From Sphingomonas soli NBRC 100801 (lineage in GTDB: Bacteria; Pseudomonadota; Alphaproteobacteria; Sphingomonadales; Sphingomonadaceae): 64,000 nucleotides of DNA. The position numbers and the translations under genes were made by a program. The DNA is taken from contig NZ_BCTZ01000012.1 in assembly GCF_001591025.1 (NCBI RefSeq), forward strand, positions 186,001-250,000, given 5' to 3'. The notes beneath the pieces are model-generated. The model was not told the origin of the DNA and did no database searches. It worked only from the letters and a program-made list of their open reading frames with translations. This document shows positions 43,833 through 53,297 of the stretch, piece after piece. Each line of letters opens with the position of its first letter. The stretch's first letter is position 1.

Positions 43833-44144
43833 TCAGCGCTTGCGGACGAACTCGGCGCGCAGCACCAGCCCCTTGATGCCGTCATGCTTGCAGTCGATCT
43901 CCTGCGCGTCGCCGGTGAGGCGGATCGATTTGATCAGCGTGCCGCGCTTCAGCGTCTGCCCCGCGCCCTTGACGGTCAGGTCCTTGATCAGCGTCACCTG
44001 GTCGCCATCGGCCAGCAGGTTGCCGACCGAGTCGCGGACTTCCACCACGTTCTCCGCGCTCGCCTTGGCGGCGGCATCGGCGGCGCTGATCCATTCGCCG
44101 GTTGCTTCGTCATATACGAAACTGTCTTCGTCGTTCGTGCTCAT
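43833..44144 (-). CDS. PhnA-domain protein lacking the zinc ribbon
   Basis: A 103-residue protein with the PhnA (YjdM) domain: RDSVGNLLADGDQVTLIKDL, then GQTLKRGTLIKSIRL, and AEFVRKR at the end. In most relatives a four-cysteine zinc ribbon precedes this domain; here the N-terminus (DEDSFVYDEATGEWISAADA) retains the spacing of its aromatic residues but has no cysteine. The only cysteine is in EIDCKHD. Despite the name, PhnA is not a proven phosphonate enzyme; its role is uncertain. No operon partner is tight; 83 bases separate it from the upstream PNPOx-like gene. Confidence 0.88.
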   Translation of the reverse strand: MSTNDEDSFVYDEATGEWISAADAAAKASAENVVEVRDSVGNLLADGDQVTLIKDLTVKGAGQTLKRGTLIKSIRLTGDAQEIDCKHDGIKGLVLRAEFVRKR

Positions 44145-44227
44145 CCGGCCCTTGCCCGTTGCGGTGCGGGCGGCATGCCCGTCACCGGAGCCGCCCTAGC
44201 GAGCGGGAGGCGCGGGATCAAATCGGG

Positions 44228-44689
44228 TCAGCCGGTCGGCGTCGCCACCTCCGCCGCGCCGATCACCAGGTCGCCCTGGTCCTCGCCGTCCCAGTAGTGT
44301 GCGCGCTCGCCATGCACCTGGATCAGCACCAGCCCTGGCGTGTCCACGCCCTGCTCGAACCACATGTCGAGATCCTTGGCCCAGTGCGCCTCGAACGCGG
44401 CCTTGTCCTGGATGATGCTGGCCGTGCCCTCGATCGATACGAAGACGGGCTTCATCTTGAGCAGCCCGGCCTTGCCCTGAAAGCCCAGCGACACGCTGGG
44501 GTTGGCGCGGATGTCGCTGACGAGGCGGGTGTCCTCCAGCGCGAAGAACCAATTGTCGCCGTCATAGTCCACGTCGCGATTGTTGCTCATCGGCCGCGAC
44601 GCGATCGTGCCGCCGTCGCTGTGGGTGGAGAGCATCGCGAAGTCGATGTCGCGCATCATCGCGGCGATCTCGGCGAGGGTCTTGGCCAT
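44228..44689 (-). CDS. Pyridoxamine 5'-phosphate oxidase-like general stress protein
   Basis: A 153-residue protein of the split-barrel flavin-binding family (general stress protein 26 type). Landmarks are IDFAMLSTHSDGGTIASRPMS at the N-terminus, NNRDVDYDGDNWFFAL, and KMKPVFVSIEGTASI. Such proteins bind FMN or F420 and act on unknown small substrates; many are induced by stress. Cytosolic. It lies between the ung gene and the PhnA-domain gene on the same strand. Confidence 0.88.
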   Translation of the reverse strand: MAKTLAEIAAMMRDIDFAMLSTHSDGGTIASRPMSNNRDVDYDGDNWFFALEDTRLVSDIRANPSVSLGFQGKAGLLKMKPVFVSIEGTASIIQDKAAFEAHWAKDLDMWFEQGVDTPGLVLIQVHGERAHYWDGEDQGDLVIGAAEVATPTG

Positions 44690-44730
44690 GTCCTGCTCCT
44701 GTCATGTGTGGAGCGGGTAACGCGGCTGGC

Positions 44731-45429
44731 CTATTTTGGTTCGGGCAGCGCCCAGTCGATCGGCGCGAGGCCCCGGCTTTCGAGAAAGGCATTGGCCTTC
44801 GAGAAATGCCGGCAGCCGAGAAAGCCGCTATGGGCGGAGAGCGGCGAGGGGTGGGGAGCTTTGAGCACCAGGTGCCGCCCGCCCTTGTCGATCGAATCGA
44901 CGAACGCCGCCTTCTTCTGGGCATGGCTGCCCCAGAGCAGGAAGACCACCGGTTCGGGCTTGGCGTTGACCAGCCGGATGATCGCGTCGGTGAAGCGTTC
45001 CCATCCGCGCCCCTGATGGCTCGCCGCCGCGCCCATCCGCACGGTCAGCACCGCGTTGAGCAGCAGCACGCCTTGCTTTGCCCAATGCTCCAGAAAGCCG
45101 TGCCGCGCGCGCGGGATGCCCAGATCCGCCTCCATCTCCTTGTAGATATTCTGCAGGCTGGGCGGGGTGCGCACGCCGGGCTGGACCGAGAAGCACAGGC
45201 CATGCGCCTGCCCCTCGCCATGATAGGGGTCCTGCCCCAGGATCACGACGCGCACCTGCTCGAGCGGCGTCAGGTCGAGCGCGCGGAACCAGTTGGCAGA
45301 GGCCGGGAAGATGCGCTTGCCCGCCGCCTTCTCGGCCACCAGGAACTGCCGCAGCGCCGCCATATAGGGATCGGCGAACTCGTCACGCAGCGGCTCCAGC
45401 CAGCTTGGATGCAGTTTCGGTTCGCCCAT
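44731..45429 (-). CDS. ung: Uracil-DNA glycosylase
   Basis: Ung removes uracil from DNA to begin base-excision repair. The 232-residue protein has the family-1 active site [18 protein letters not shown], the catalytic aspartate in it, the uracil-binding LLLNAVLTV stretch, and the [11 protein letters not shown] loop that inserts into DNA. The ATG at 45429 is preferred because [14 protein letters not shown] matches the family start; an in-frame upstream extension would cross the divergent csaA gene. Only 45 bases separate it from csaA. Confidence 0.96.
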   Translation of the reverse strand: MGEPKLHPSWLEPLRDEFADPYMAALRQFLVAEKAAGKRIFPASANWFRALDLTPLEQVRVVILGQDPYHGEGQAHGLCFSVQPGVRTPPSLQNIYKEMEADLGIPRARHGFLEHWAKQGVLLLNAVLTVRMGAAASHQGRGWERFTDAIIRLVNAKPEPVVFLLWGSHAQKKAAFVDSIDKGGRHLVLKAPHPSPLSAHSGFLGCRHFSKANAFLESRGLAPIDWALPEPK

Positions 45430-45474
45430 CCGCGCGGTCTCCCGGAAAGCAGCGTTCTGTGCAAGAGGGCGCCC

Positions 45475-45846
45475 ATGCATATGACCCATGATCCCGCCGC
45501 TTTGCCTGCCGATACGATCGGCTTCGATCAGTTCCTCGCCGTCGATATCCGCGTTGGCACCGTGGTGGAGGCGCTGCCTTTTCCCGAGGCGCGCAAGCCC
45601 GCCTTTAAGTTGCTGATCGATTTCGGGCCTGCGATCGGCGTCAAGCGCTCCTCCGCGCAGATCACCGAGCATCACGGGCCGGAAGATCTCGTCGGCAGCC
45701 AGGTCGCCGCGGTGGTCAATTTCCCGCCGCGCCAGATCGGCCCGTTCATGTCCGAAGTGCTGACGCTCGGCTTTCCGGATGCGGAGGGGAAGGTGGTGCT
45801 GATCCGCCCCGCCAAGCCCGTCCCGAACGGTGAAAGGCTGTTCTAG
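45475..45846 (+). CDS. csaA: tRNA-binding domain protein (CsaA-like)
   Basis: A 123-residue protein of the CsaA group with a single oligonucleotide-binding fold. Landmarks are [21 protein letters not shown] and [32 protein letters not shown], ending in [13 protein letters not shown]. CsaA is an export-related chaperone in Bacillus with a tRNA-binding-type fold; the true role in this group is uncertain. The ATG at 45475 has AGAGGG six bases upstream; a second ATG is at 45481. It is divergent from ung. Confidence 0.88.
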   Translation: MHMTHDPAALPADTIGFDQFLAVDIRVGTVVEALPFPEARKPAFKLLIDFGPAIGVKRSSAQITEHHGPEDLVGSQVAAVVNFPPRQIGPFMSEVLTLGFPDAEGKVVLIRPAKPVPNGERLF

Positions 45847-45920
45847 TTTAACGCTAACATTTGCCGTTGAAACATGCCGGACACAGGCATAGCCTCCTCC
45901 AAAATTGACGGAGGGGAACC

Positions 45921-46445
45921 ATGATCGCTCGTCTGGCCATCGCTGCCGCCACGTTGATCCTTGCCGGCCTCGCCACCGCGGCGACTGCGCCCGATCCAGT
46001 GATGCTCAACAATCCCAATCCGGCGGGCTTCCAGGTTTACGGCGTCCAGCCCCCGCCGCGCACCGTGGTGGACGAGGGCGTCGAGGGCGGCCGCGCGCTG
46101 CCGGTAACGGTCTCGGGCAAGGGTGAGGTCTGGGCGACCGGCGTCAACGTGCCGATCACCAAGGCGGTCAAGGCGGGCGACAAGATCACGATCTATTTCT
46201 GGGCGAAGCTTCAGGGAGCAACGGGCAGTGCGCGCATCGCCGCCGCCCAGCTCCAGCTGGCCGCCGCCCCCTATACGAAGATCTTCGGCGATGGCGTCAC
46301 CATCACGCCGCAATGGAAGCTCTATCAGGTCAGCGGCGTCGCCGATGCCGCTTATCCCAAGGGCACGCTCAACGCCGCCTTCCACCTCAACACCGGCAGC
46401 CACACCGTGGTGCTGGGCGCGGTGGCGGTGCTCCAGGGCGGCTGA
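45921..46445 (+). CDS. Secreted protein with a carbohydrate-binding-like jelly-roll
   Basis: A 174-residue protein with a signal peptide ([22 protein letters not shown]). The mature part is beta-rich and its layout ([20 protein letters not shown], then [18 protein letters not shown], and [14 protein letters not shown]) resembles a carbohydrate-binding module type 4/9 domain. No catalytic residues are visible. It probably binds glycans on the cell surface or in the periplasm. GGAGGGGA precedes the ATG. Family assignment is by layout only. Confidence 0.75.
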   Translation: MIARLAIAAATLILAGLATAATAPDPVMLNNPNPAGFQVYGVQPPPRTVVDEGVEGGRALPVTVSGKGEVWATGVNVPITKAVKAGDKITIYFWAKLQGATGSARIAAAQLQLAAAPYTKIFGDGVTITPQWKLYQVSGVADAAYPKGTLNAAFHLNTGSHTVVLGAVAVLQGG

Positions 46446-47177
46446 TCAGGCGCGGACCGCCGTCACCAGATAGTTGAGCGCCTCGTTCGGCGAGATAACG
46501 AAGCCGCGCGCGGGCGAGAAGCTCAGGCCCTGCCGGTCGATCACGCGCATCCCCGCTTCGGCCAGCAACGCTTCCAGCTCCTCGGGGTTGATGAAGCGGC
46601 GCCAGTCATGCGTGCCTTTGGGGATCGCGCCCGTGCCTTCGCCGATCGTGATCATGGCCAGCCGCGACAGGGGCGTGCGGTTCGGGGTCGAGAGGATCAT
46701 CAGCCCGCCCGGGGCCAGCGCATTCGCCAGCCCGCGCACAAAGGCGGCCGGATCGCTCACATGCTCGATCACCTCCATCGACACGACCATATCGAAGCTG
46801 CGTCCGGGTAGATCCTCGATTCCACCGTCGACATAGTCGATCGCGAGCCCGCCGGCCGCCGCATGCGCCCGCGCCGCGCCGATATTCTCGGCCGCAGCAT
46901 CCACGCCCGTCATCGCCGCGCCCAGCCGGGCCAGCGGCTCGGTCAGCAGCCCCGCGCCGCAGCCCACGTCCACCCCCGTCTTGCCGGCGAGCGGGGTGAA
47001 CGAGGCGCCATCGCCGCCCCAATGCGCATCCACCGCCGCGCGGATATAGCCCAGCCGCGCCGGGTTCAGCCGGTGGAGCATCGCGGATGAGCCCTTTGGG
47101 TCCCACCAGTCGGCCGCGAGCTTGCCGAAATGCTCAGCTTCTTTGCGGTCAATAGTTGCTATCATTGCTTTGGCCAT
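46446..47177 (-). CDS. ubiG: Ubiquinone biosynthesis O-methyltransferase
   Basis: UbiG makes both O-methylations of ubiquinone synthesis. The 243-residue SAM enzyme has the glycine-rich SAM loop GVDVGCGAGLLTEPLARLG, then the acidic GVDAA after the next strand, and the conserved EHFGKLAADWWDPKG start and LHRLNPARLGYIRA blocks. The C-terminal EALNYLV end is typical. A second ATG at residue 5 is equally possible as start. It is divergent from lysC with 58 bases between. Activity at the inner membrane is inferred from the pathway. Confidence 0.96.
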   Translation of the reverse strand: MAKAMIATIDRKEAEHFGKLAADWWDPKGSSAMLHRLNPARLGYIRAAVDAHWGGDGASFTPLAGKTGVDVGCGAGLLTEPLARLGAAMTGVDAAAENIGAARAHAAAGGLAIDYVDGGIEDLPGRSFDMVVSMEVIEHVSDPAAFVRGLANALAPGGLMILSTPNRTPLSRLAMITIGEGTGAIPKGTHDWRRFINPEELEALLAEAGMRVIDRQGLSFSPARGFVISPNEALNYLVTAVRA

Positions 47178-47235
47178 GCTCGGCTCCTATCAGCCTGCCG
47201 TCCCACTCCCAAGGCCCGGAAGCAAGAACTCCCCA

Positions 47236-48486
47236 ATGGCGCGCATCGTGATGAAGTTCGGCGGTACGTCGATGGCGGGGATCGAGCGCATCCGCAGCGT
47301 TGCCCAACGGGTGAAGCGCGAGCATGATGCGGGCAACGAAGTAGCAGTCGTCGTCTCGGCCATGGCGGGCGAGACCGACCGGCTGGTCGGCTTCTGCCGC
47401 GAGGCTTCGTCGCTTTACGATCCCAAGGAATATGACGTCGTCGTCTCTGCCGGCGAGCAGATCACCAGCGGGTTGTTGGCGATCGCGCTCCAGGCAATCG
47501 GCGTACCGGCGCGTAGCTGGCTCGGCTGGCAGCTACCGATTCGCACATCGGATGGCCACGCGTCGGCGCGCATAGCCGATATCGATACGACGGCCTTGCT
47601 CGCCTCGCTGGCGGCGGGGGAAGTCGCGGTAATTCCCGGTTTCCAGGGTCTGGCGGCAGGAGAGCGCGTGACGACGCTGGGTCGCGGCGGATCGGATACC
47701 TCGGCGGTGGCGATGGCCGCTGCGATGAAGGCGGATCGCTGTGATATCTACACTGATGTGGACGGCGTCTACACGACCGATCCGCGCATCGTGCCCAGGG
47801 CGCGCAAGCTCAAGCGCGTGACCTATGAAGAAATGCTCGAGCTCGCCAGCGTCGGGGCCAAGGTGCTCCAGACCCGCTCGGTGGGGCTCGCTATGAAGGA
47901 GAACGTCCGCGTCCAGGTGCTCTCGTCGTTCGTCGATGCCGACGGCGACAGCGAGCCCGGCACCCTGATCGTGGGCGAAGAGGAGATCGACGACATGGAA
48001 CGCCAGCTCATCACGGGCATCGCGCACGACAAGAACGAGGCCAAGGTGACGCTCACCGCCGTTTCCGATCGTCCTGGTTCGGTAGCCTCGATCTTCACGC
48101 CGCTTGCCGACGCCAATATCAATGTCGACATGATCGTGCAGAACATCGCGCATTCGACCGGCTCGACAGATGTGACCTTCACGGTGCCCCAGGCCGAGCT
48201 CGCCCGCGCGCTCGATGTGCTGGAAAAGGCGCAGGCGTCGATCGGCTATACCTCGCTGATGCATGACACACGCGTCTCCAAGGTGTCGATCGTCGGTGTC
48301 GGGATGCGGAGCCATGCGGGGGTGGCTGCGACGATGTTCAAGACGCTGGGGGATCGGGGCATAAACATCCAGGCGATCGCCACTTCGGAGATCAAAGTCT
48401 CGGTTTTGATCGAAGAGGATTATACCGAGCTGGCCGTTCGCGTGCTCCACACCGCTTATGGTCTCGACGCCGAAGACGCGGCCTGA
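47236..48486 (+). CDS. lysC: Aspartate kinase
   Basis: LysC phosphorylates aspartate, the entry to lysine, threonine, methionine and diaminopimelate synthesis. The 416-residue protein opens with VMKFGGTSMAGIERI, has the kinase signature GRGGSDTSAVAMAAAM, the YTDVDGVYTTDPR loop, and two C-terminal ACT domains (VTLTAVSDRPGSVASIF, then VSIVGVGMRSHAGVAATM) that carry feedback control by lysine and threonine. The ATG at 47236 fits the conserved MARIVMKFGG start; longer in-frame sequence upstream overlaps the ubiG gene. Confidence 0.96.
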   Translation: MARIVMKFGGTSMAGIERIRSVAQRVKREHDAGNEVAVVVSAMAGETDRLVGFCREASSLYDPKEYDVVVSAGEQITSGLLAIALQAIGVPARSWLGWQLPIRTSDGHASARIADIDTTALLASLAAGEVAVIPGFQGLAAGERVTTLGRGGSDTSAVAMAAAMKADRCDIYTDVDGVYTTDPRIVPRARKLKRVTYEEMLELASVGAKVLQTRSVGLAMKENVRVQVLSSFVDADGDSEPGTLIVGEEEIDDMERQLITGIAHDKNEAKVTLTAVSDRPGSVASIFTPLADANINVDMIVQNIAHSTGSTDVTFTVPQAELARALDVLEKAQASIGYTSLMHDTRVSKVSIVGVGMRSHAGVAATMFKTLGDRGINIQAIATSEIKVSVLIEEDYTELAVRVLHTAYGLDAEDAA

Positions 48487-48519
48487 CTTTTCGCGCGGCT
48501 TCCTGCTAGGGGCGCGGGC

Positions 48520-49455
48520 GTGACCCAGATTCCGCCCGTTCGCGTCGCCGCGCTGTACCAGTTCACCCGCTTCGAGGATTGCGCGGCGATCCAGAAGGCG
48601 CTTGCCGCGATCTGCCGCGCGCAGGGCGTCAAGGGCACGCTGCTCATCGCTCGCGAGGGCATCAACGGCACGATCGCAGGAAGCGATAACGGCATCGGCG
48701 CGGTGCTGGAGCATATCCGCACGCTCCCCGGCTGCGCCGAAATCGAGGTCAAGGAATCGCGCGCCGAAACCCTGCCTTTCCACCGGATGAAGGTACGGCT
48801 CAAGCGCGAGATCGTGACGATGGGCCAGCCCGATATCGACCCGCTCGACACCGGCCATTACGTCGCGCCCGAGGACTGGAACGCGCTGATCGCCGAGCCC
48901 GGCACGATCCTGATCGACACGCGCAACGATTATGAAGTCGCGCTCGGCACCTTCTCCGGCGCGATCGACCCGCACACAAAGAGCTTCGGCGAATTTCCGG
49001 ATTGGTTCGAAGCGCATCGCGAGGAACTTGCCGCCGCACCCAAGGTGGCGATGTTCTGCACCGGCGGCATACGCTGCGAGAAATCCACGGCTTTCCTGAA
49101 AGCCCAGGGCATCGATCAGGTCTATCACCTGAAGGGCGGCATCCTCGCCTATCTCGAGCATATTCCCGAAGAGCAGAGCAGCTGGGAAGGCGAGTGCTTC
49201 GTCTTTGACGAGCGCGTAACGGTCGCCCATGGCCTCGTGCCCGGGGGGTATGCGCTGTGCCGCGCATGCCGGATGCCGGTGAGCGAAGGGGACAAGGCCT
49301 CGCCGCTCTATGAGCCCGGCGTCTCGTGCCCCGCCTGCTACGCGAGCCGCACCGACGAACAGCGCGCCCGCTATGCCGAGCGCCAGCGCCAGGAGCAGCT
49401 CGCCGCCGCGCGGGGCGAAGCGCATGTCGGCGCGGTGTTTCGCGACGCTGACTGA
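48520..49455 (+). CDS. trhO: tRNA uridine(34) hydroxylase TrhO (rhodanese-like)
   Basis: TrhO (YceA) hydroxylates uridine 34 of certain tRNAs to make ho5U with oxygen as donor. The 311-residue protein has the N-terminal ferredoxin-like region ([19 protein letters not shown]), the rhodanese domain with the catalytic cysteine in [14 protein letters not shown], and a cysteine-rich C-terminus ([10 protein letters not shown], then CPACYASR) resembling a zinc knuckle. The start is the GTG at 48520, 33 bases after lysC. It is probably co-transcribed with lysC. Confidence 0.94.
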   Translation: MTQIPPVRVAALYQFTRFEDCAAIQKALAAICRAQGVKGTLLIAREGINGTIAGSDNGIGAVLEHIRTLPGCAEIEVKESRAETLPFHRMKVRLKREIVTMGQPDIDPLDTGHYVAPEDWNALIAEPGTILIDTRNDYEVALGTFSGAIDPHTKSFGEFPDWFEAHREELAAAPKVAMFCTGGIRCEKSTAFLKAQGIDQVYHLKGGILAYLEHIPEEQSSWEGECFVFDERVTVAHGLVPGGYALCRACRMPVSEGDKASPLYEPGVSCPACYASRTDEQRARYAERQRQEQLAAARGEAHVGAVFRDAD

Positions 49456-49497
49456 CGCAAGCCGCCATTTTCCAGTCGCCTTCCCGCCGCATCCATT

Positions 49498-50295
49498 GTG
49501 TTGGGTCGGCGGGTGACGTGGCGGCTTCCCCCCTTGCGACTGGATTCGGGGCCGTTCCGCCGCCGCGGCGCGGCGTTGCTGCTCACGCTCCTGCTCGAAG
49601 CGCTGTTGATCCTCCTGCTCCTGTCCATGATCCCGCCCGTGCCCGGCAACAAGAAGCCTGGCACCACCACGGTATTCTCGGTCGCGGCGGAGGGGGAGGA
49701 CGAGGCCGATTCAGCCAAATCCGAGACGGCCGAGAGCAAGGCGCGGTCCAAACCCGCCACCGCCACGGTCCGGCCCGCCGTGCCGCCGCCCGAAATCCCG
49801 CCACCCCCCGTGCCGCCCACGCCGCGCGGCCCGCTGCCGTTCATCGTGATGACCCGTGACGAGTATCGCGCCGCGCAGATCAGCAACCTGCCCCAGCGCC
49901 CCTCGGATCCCGGCGCGGCGGCTGCGCCATCGGGCACGGCGGGCGCTTCGGGCGAGATGGCGGGCGACACGCCGCTCGCGGGTGGAAAGGGGCCGGGCGG
50001 CGAGCCGCTTTATGCAGCCGAATGGTATCGCAGGCCGCGCCAGTCTGAACTGGCATCCTATCTTCCGCAGCGATGGGCGCGCGAAGGCACGGGCCTAATC
50101 GCCTGCCGGACCGCACCGCGCTACCGCGTCGAGGATTGCAGGATCCTGGGTGAGAGTCCGCCTGGATCGGGCTATGGCTATGCCGTGCTTCAGGCGTCGT
50201 TCCAGTTCCTCGTCAGGCCGCCGCGCGTTGGCGGCAAGGAGATGGTGGGCGCCTGGGTCTCGATCCGTATCGACTATACGGTGATCGTCAAATGA
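49498..50295 (+). CDS. TonB-like protein
   Basis: A 265-residue protein built like TonB: a short basic N-terminus, one transmembrane anchor (RGAALLLTLLLEALLILLLLSM), a long Pro/Ala-rich periplasmic linker with runs such as PPPEIPPPPVPPTP, and a C-terminal beta domain (YAVLQASFQFLVRPPRVGG, then VSIRIDYTVIV) like the TonB C-terminus. It could energise outer-membrane receptors. exbB and exbD are not beside it. The start is the GTG at 49498; a downstream GTG also exists. Its stop overlaps the ATG of the next gene. Confidence 0.78.
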   Translation: MLGRRVTWRLPPLRLDSGPFRRRGAALLLTLLLEALLILLLLSMIPPVPGNKKPGTTTVFSVAAEGEDEADSAKSETAESKARSKPATATVRPAVPPPEIPPPPVPPTPRGPLPFIVMTRDEYRAAQISNLPQRPSDPGAAAAPSGTAGASGEMAGDTPLAGGKGPGGEPLYAAEWYRRPRQSELASYLPQRWAREGTGLIACRTAPRYRVEDCRILGESPPGSGYGYAVLQASFQFLVRPPRVGGKEMVGAWVSIRIDYTVIVK

Positions 50296-50915
50296 CGATC
50301 CTCTACAGCTTCCGCCGCTGCCCCTACGCGATCCGCGCCCGAATGGCGCTGCTGGTCAGCGGCGTGGCGTATGAGCATCGCGAGGTAAGGCTCCGCGACA
50401 AGCCGCCGGAAATGCTTGCGGCCTCGCCCAAGGGAACGGTGCCGGTGCTTGTGCTGTCAGACGGTCAGGTGATCGACGAAAGCCTGGATATCATGCGCTG
50501 GGCGCTTGACCGGAACGATCCCGAGCATTGGCTGGCGGGCGATGATACGGGTCTGATCGCCGCCAATGACGGCGCATTCAAGCATCACCTCGACCGGTAC
50601 AAATATCCCGATCGCCACGCCTCCGATCCGCTGGAGCACCGCGCGGCGGCGCTAGCGCTTCTGGCTCCGCTGGAAGCCCGGCTAGCCGCCGCGCCATGGC
50701 TTTGTGGTGACACCCGGACACTCACCGACGCCGCGATCACGCCCTTTGTCCGTCAGTTCGCGGCTGTTGATCGGGAATGGTTCGACGCGCAGCCCTTGCC
50801 CGCGCTTCAGCGCTGGCTGGCGTTGCAGCTCGCTTCGCCGCTCTTTGCCGAGGTGATGCGCGTGCACGAACAATGGCGCGCGAGCCCCTTGCCCGACGCC
50901 CCTGCCCGCGAGTAG
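50292..50915 (+). CDS. Glutathione S-transferase family protein
   Basis: A 207-residue GST-fold protein. The N-terminal thioredoxin-like domain has YSFRRCPYAIRARMALLVSG with a glutaredoxin-like CPYA active site, SPKGTVPVLVLSDG with the cis-proline, and IDESLDIMRWALD; the C-terminal helical domain contains APWLCGDTRTLTDAAITPFVRQFA. It resembles the glutaredoxin-2/SspA-like group. Substrate unknown. The ATG overlaps the stop of the TonB-like gene (ATGA), and the nitronate monooxygenase gene follows after nine bases. Confidence 0.9.
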   Translation: MTILYSFRRCPYAIRARMALLVSGVAYEHREVRLRDKPPEMLAASPKGTVPVLVLSDGQVIDESLDIMRWALDRNDPEHWLAGDDTGLIAANDGAFKHHLDRYKYPDRHASDPLEHRAAALALLAPLEARLAAAPWLCGDTRTLTDAAITPFVRQFAAVDREWFDAQPLPALQRWLALQLASPLFAEVMRVHEQWRASPLPDAPARE

Positions 50916-50924
50916 GCGAGGCGC

Positions 50925-51953
50925 ATGAGCAATGAAAGCATCGGCGCCGAGCGCCTGCAACGCCGCATGGCGCGGGGCGCGGAATTCCTGGGCAGCGAAG
51001 TCGCTATCCTGTGCGGTGCGATGTCCTGGGTCAGCGAGCGGAATCTCGTCTCGGCGATGTCCAACGCGGGCGGCTTCGGCCTGATCGCCTGTGGCGCGAT
51101 GAGCTCCGAGCTGCTCGATGCCGAGATTGCCGCGACCAAGGCGCTGACCGACAAGCCGTTTGGCGTGAACCTTATCACGATGCACCCGCAGCTTATGGAT
51201 CTGATCCAGGTTTGTGCGAAGCATCAGGTCAGCCATGTCGTGCTCGCCGGGGGCCTGCCGCCCAAGGGCTCGGTCGAGGCGATCAAGGAAACCGGCGCCA
51301 AGGTAATCTGCTTCGCGCCCGCGCTCAGCCTTGCCAAGAAGCTCATCCGTTCGGGCGTCGATGCGCTGGTGGTCGAGGGGATGGAGGCTGGCGGCCATAT
51401 CGGCCCCGTCTCGACCAGCGTGCTGGCGCAGGAAATTCTCCCCGAGCTCGCCGAGCAGGTCCCGGTCTTCGTCGCGGGTGGCATTGGCCGGGGCGAAGCG
51501 ATCGCGGGCTATCTCGATCAGGGCGCGGCGGGCGTCCAGCTCGGCACGCGCTTCGTTTGCGCGACCGAGAGCATCGCCCATCCCAATTTCAAGCGCGCTT
51601 TCCTTCGCGCCTCGGCGCGGGACGCCGTCGCCAGCGTTCAGATCGATCCGCGCCTGCCCGTCATTCCGGTCCGCGCGCTCAAGAACGCGTCGTCGGAGCT
51701 GTTCACCGCCAAGCAGCGCGAAGTTGCCCAGTTGCTCGACGAGGGCAAGGTCGAGATGCTGGAGGCCCAGCTCCAGATCGAACATTATTGGGCAGGCGCG
51801 CTCCGCCGTGCCGTGATCGAAGGCGATGTCGACAATGGCTCGCTGATGGCGGGTCAGTCGGTGGGCATGGTGACGAAGGAAGAGCCGGTCGCCGAGATCA
51901 TTGCCACGCTGATGGCCGAGGCCGCCCATGCTCTGGAGAAGCGGGCGGCCTGA
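50925..51953 (+). CDS. Nitronate monooxygenase (2-nitropropane dioxygenase type)
   Basis: A 342-residue FMN-dependent TIM-barrel oxidoreductase. Landmarks are MSWVSERNLVSAMSNAGGFG, KPFGVNLITMHPQLMD, VVEGMEAGGHIGPVSTSVL with the catalytic histidine, VAGGIGRGEAIAGYLDQGAAGVQLGTRF (in parts) and the C-terminal helix. Nitronate monooxygenases detoxify propionate 3-nitronate; relatives also act as enoyl reductases such as FabK. The exact substrate is open. It follows the GST gene in an apparent operon. Confidence 0.92.
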   Translation: MSNESIGAERLQRRMARGAEFLGSEVAILCGAMSWVSERNLVSAMSNAGGFGLIACGAMSSELLDAEIAATKALTDKPFGVNLITMHPQLMDLIQVCAKHQVSHVVLAGGLPPKGSVEAIKETGAKVICFAPALSLAKKLIRSGVDALVVEGMEAGGHIGPVSTSVLAQEILPELAEQVPVFVAGGIGRGEAIAGYLDQGAAGVQLGTRFVCATESIAHPNFKRAFLRASARDAVASVQIDPRLPVIPVRALKNASSELFTAKQREVAQLLDEGKVEMLEAQLQIEHYWAGALRRAVIEGDVDNGSLMAGQSVGMVTKEEPVAEIIATLMAEAAHALEKRAA

Positions 51954-51960
51954 CCTGCCT

Positions 51961-52923
51961 TCAATTGCGGCGCTCGCGATAGATCTGCCACAGCTCCACG
52001 CCGCACTGGAGGATCGTGATCGCGCCGATCGCGGGAATGCCGATCTGCATTGCGATATCGAGCCCCTCCTGAATATGCGCGAGTTGTTCTGCATCCGCGT
52101 TGACGGGAATGACCGTCGCCAATTGCCCGGAGCGGTACAGGATCGCGCAGATTGCGGCGGTGCCGGCTGCGCAAGCGACACACAGCAAAGCCCGCAGCGG
52201 TTTCCAGGCGGGTACCAATAAAGATGCCGCATCGCGCGCGATCCCTGCCGCGATCAGCGCGGCTACCGGCCAGTACAGCGCGGTCCAGATCGGCGCGGCC
52301 TGTATCAGCACGTCCGATTCGCGCGGCATCCAGTTGATATGGAAGGCACCCATCCACCAGCCAAGAAAGGCGATGCCCAGAATAACTCCCGCGATCGGCT
52401 CGCCGATCTTGCGCGGCCGGGCCTCGATGCGTGGGAGGCTGGGGAGGGATTCGGGCTTCCACGTGCGCAGGTAATCGGAAAGCCAGCCCGTTCGCTCCAT
52501 CACCGCAAACGCCAGAGTGACGAGTGCGGCGCTAAGCAGCAGCGAGGTTGCAGCCCCGCTGCTCGCCTGGGAGATCGTCTGCGCCAATGGCGCGGCGCTG
52601 GCGATCACACGCCCTCCAAACCGGAACGCTTCGATCACCAGAACGATGGCCAGCACGATGCGGAGCGCCAACCAGTAAAAGGGAAACAGCTGTGCGCCGA
52701 TCAGCGCGCGCTGATCGTGATAGCCGCCCGCTACGGTGATCGGGTGGCCGAATTCTTTGAGAAGCACGCTGATTTCGCGTTGGTCCAGCGAACGGCCCAG
52801 CGCTTCTTCGCGATCCTCGATCCGGCTTTCGATCACTTCGCGCAGTTCGGCGAGAATGTCGTCGGTTTTGCCAGCGGGCAGGTTCCACCGCACCGCGCCA
52901 AGATAGCGTTCGATCAGGTCCAT
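51961..52923 (-). CDS. HAAS (DUF1700-like) membrane protein
   Basis: A 320-residue protein with an N-terminal cytoplasmic HAAS domain (MDLIERYLGAVRWNLP, then ILAELREVIESRIEDREEALG and a conserved FGHPITVAGGY) followed by about six to seven transmembrane helices. HAAS proteins are nearly always encoded with a PadR regulator and are thought to control membrane stress or sporulation-like responses. The start codon shares one base with the padR stop (TAATG), so both are translated together. It is co-regulated by the padR operator. Confidence 0.88.
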   Translation of the reverse strand: MDLIERYLGAVRWNLPAGKTDDILAELREVIESRIEDREEALGRSLDQREISVLLKEFGHPITVAGGYHDQRALIGAQLFPFYWLALRIVLAIVLVIEAFRFGGRVIASAAPLAQTISQASSGAATSLLLSAALVTLAFAVMERTGWLSDYLRTWKPESLPSLPRIEARPRKIGEPIAGVILGIAFLGWWMGAFHINWMPRESDVLIQAAPIWTALYWPVAALIAAGIARDAASLLVPAWKPLRALLCVACAAGTAAICAILYRSGQLATVIPVNADAEQLAHIQEGLDIAMQIGIPAIGAITILQCGVELWQIYRERRN

Positions 52924-53267
52924 TATTCGTCCCCTTTTGTGTCGAGGCGAAGGATCGATTCGGAGATCGCATTCCATTCGCCGAGCAATTGCGCGAGCAC
53001 AGACTCCCCGTCGGCGCTGAGACGGTAGAACCGCTTGTTGCGCTTGGCGTCTTCGCGCCATTCGCTGGTCAGAAGTCCCTGGGTCTCCAGGCGACGCAGC
53101 AACGGATAGAGTGCGCTTTCCTCGATCGGCAGCCCCGCCGCCTCAAGGCTCTGGCGCAGCGTGTAGCCGTAGCGCTCCTCGCGAAGCGCCACGAGCACGG
53201 CCAGCACCAGCGAACCGCGCCGCAACTCCACACGCATCTTTTCAAACAGGTCGCCTTCGACTGGCAT
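52923..53267 (-). CDS. PadR family transcriptional regulator
   Basis: A 114-residue PadR regulator with the winged helix typical of the short PadR-s1 group: ELRRGSLVLAVLVALREERYGYTLRQSL, then ESALYPLLRRLETQGLLTSEW and RFYRLSADGESVLAQL. The ATG at 53267 is chosen because upstream in-frame codons are non-conserved and encode the operator region. It most likely represses its own operon with the HAAS gene by binding the palindrome 30 bases upstream. The inducer is unknown. Confidence 0.93.
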   Translation of the reverse strand: MPVEGDLFEKMRVELRRGSLVLAVLVALREERYGYTLRQSLEAAGLPIEESALYPLLRRLETQGLLTSEWREDAKRNKRFYRLSADGESVLAQLLGEWNAISESILRLDTKGDE

Positions 53268-53297
53268 TTGCTGTGTCTCACATCGTGTACAACATAC

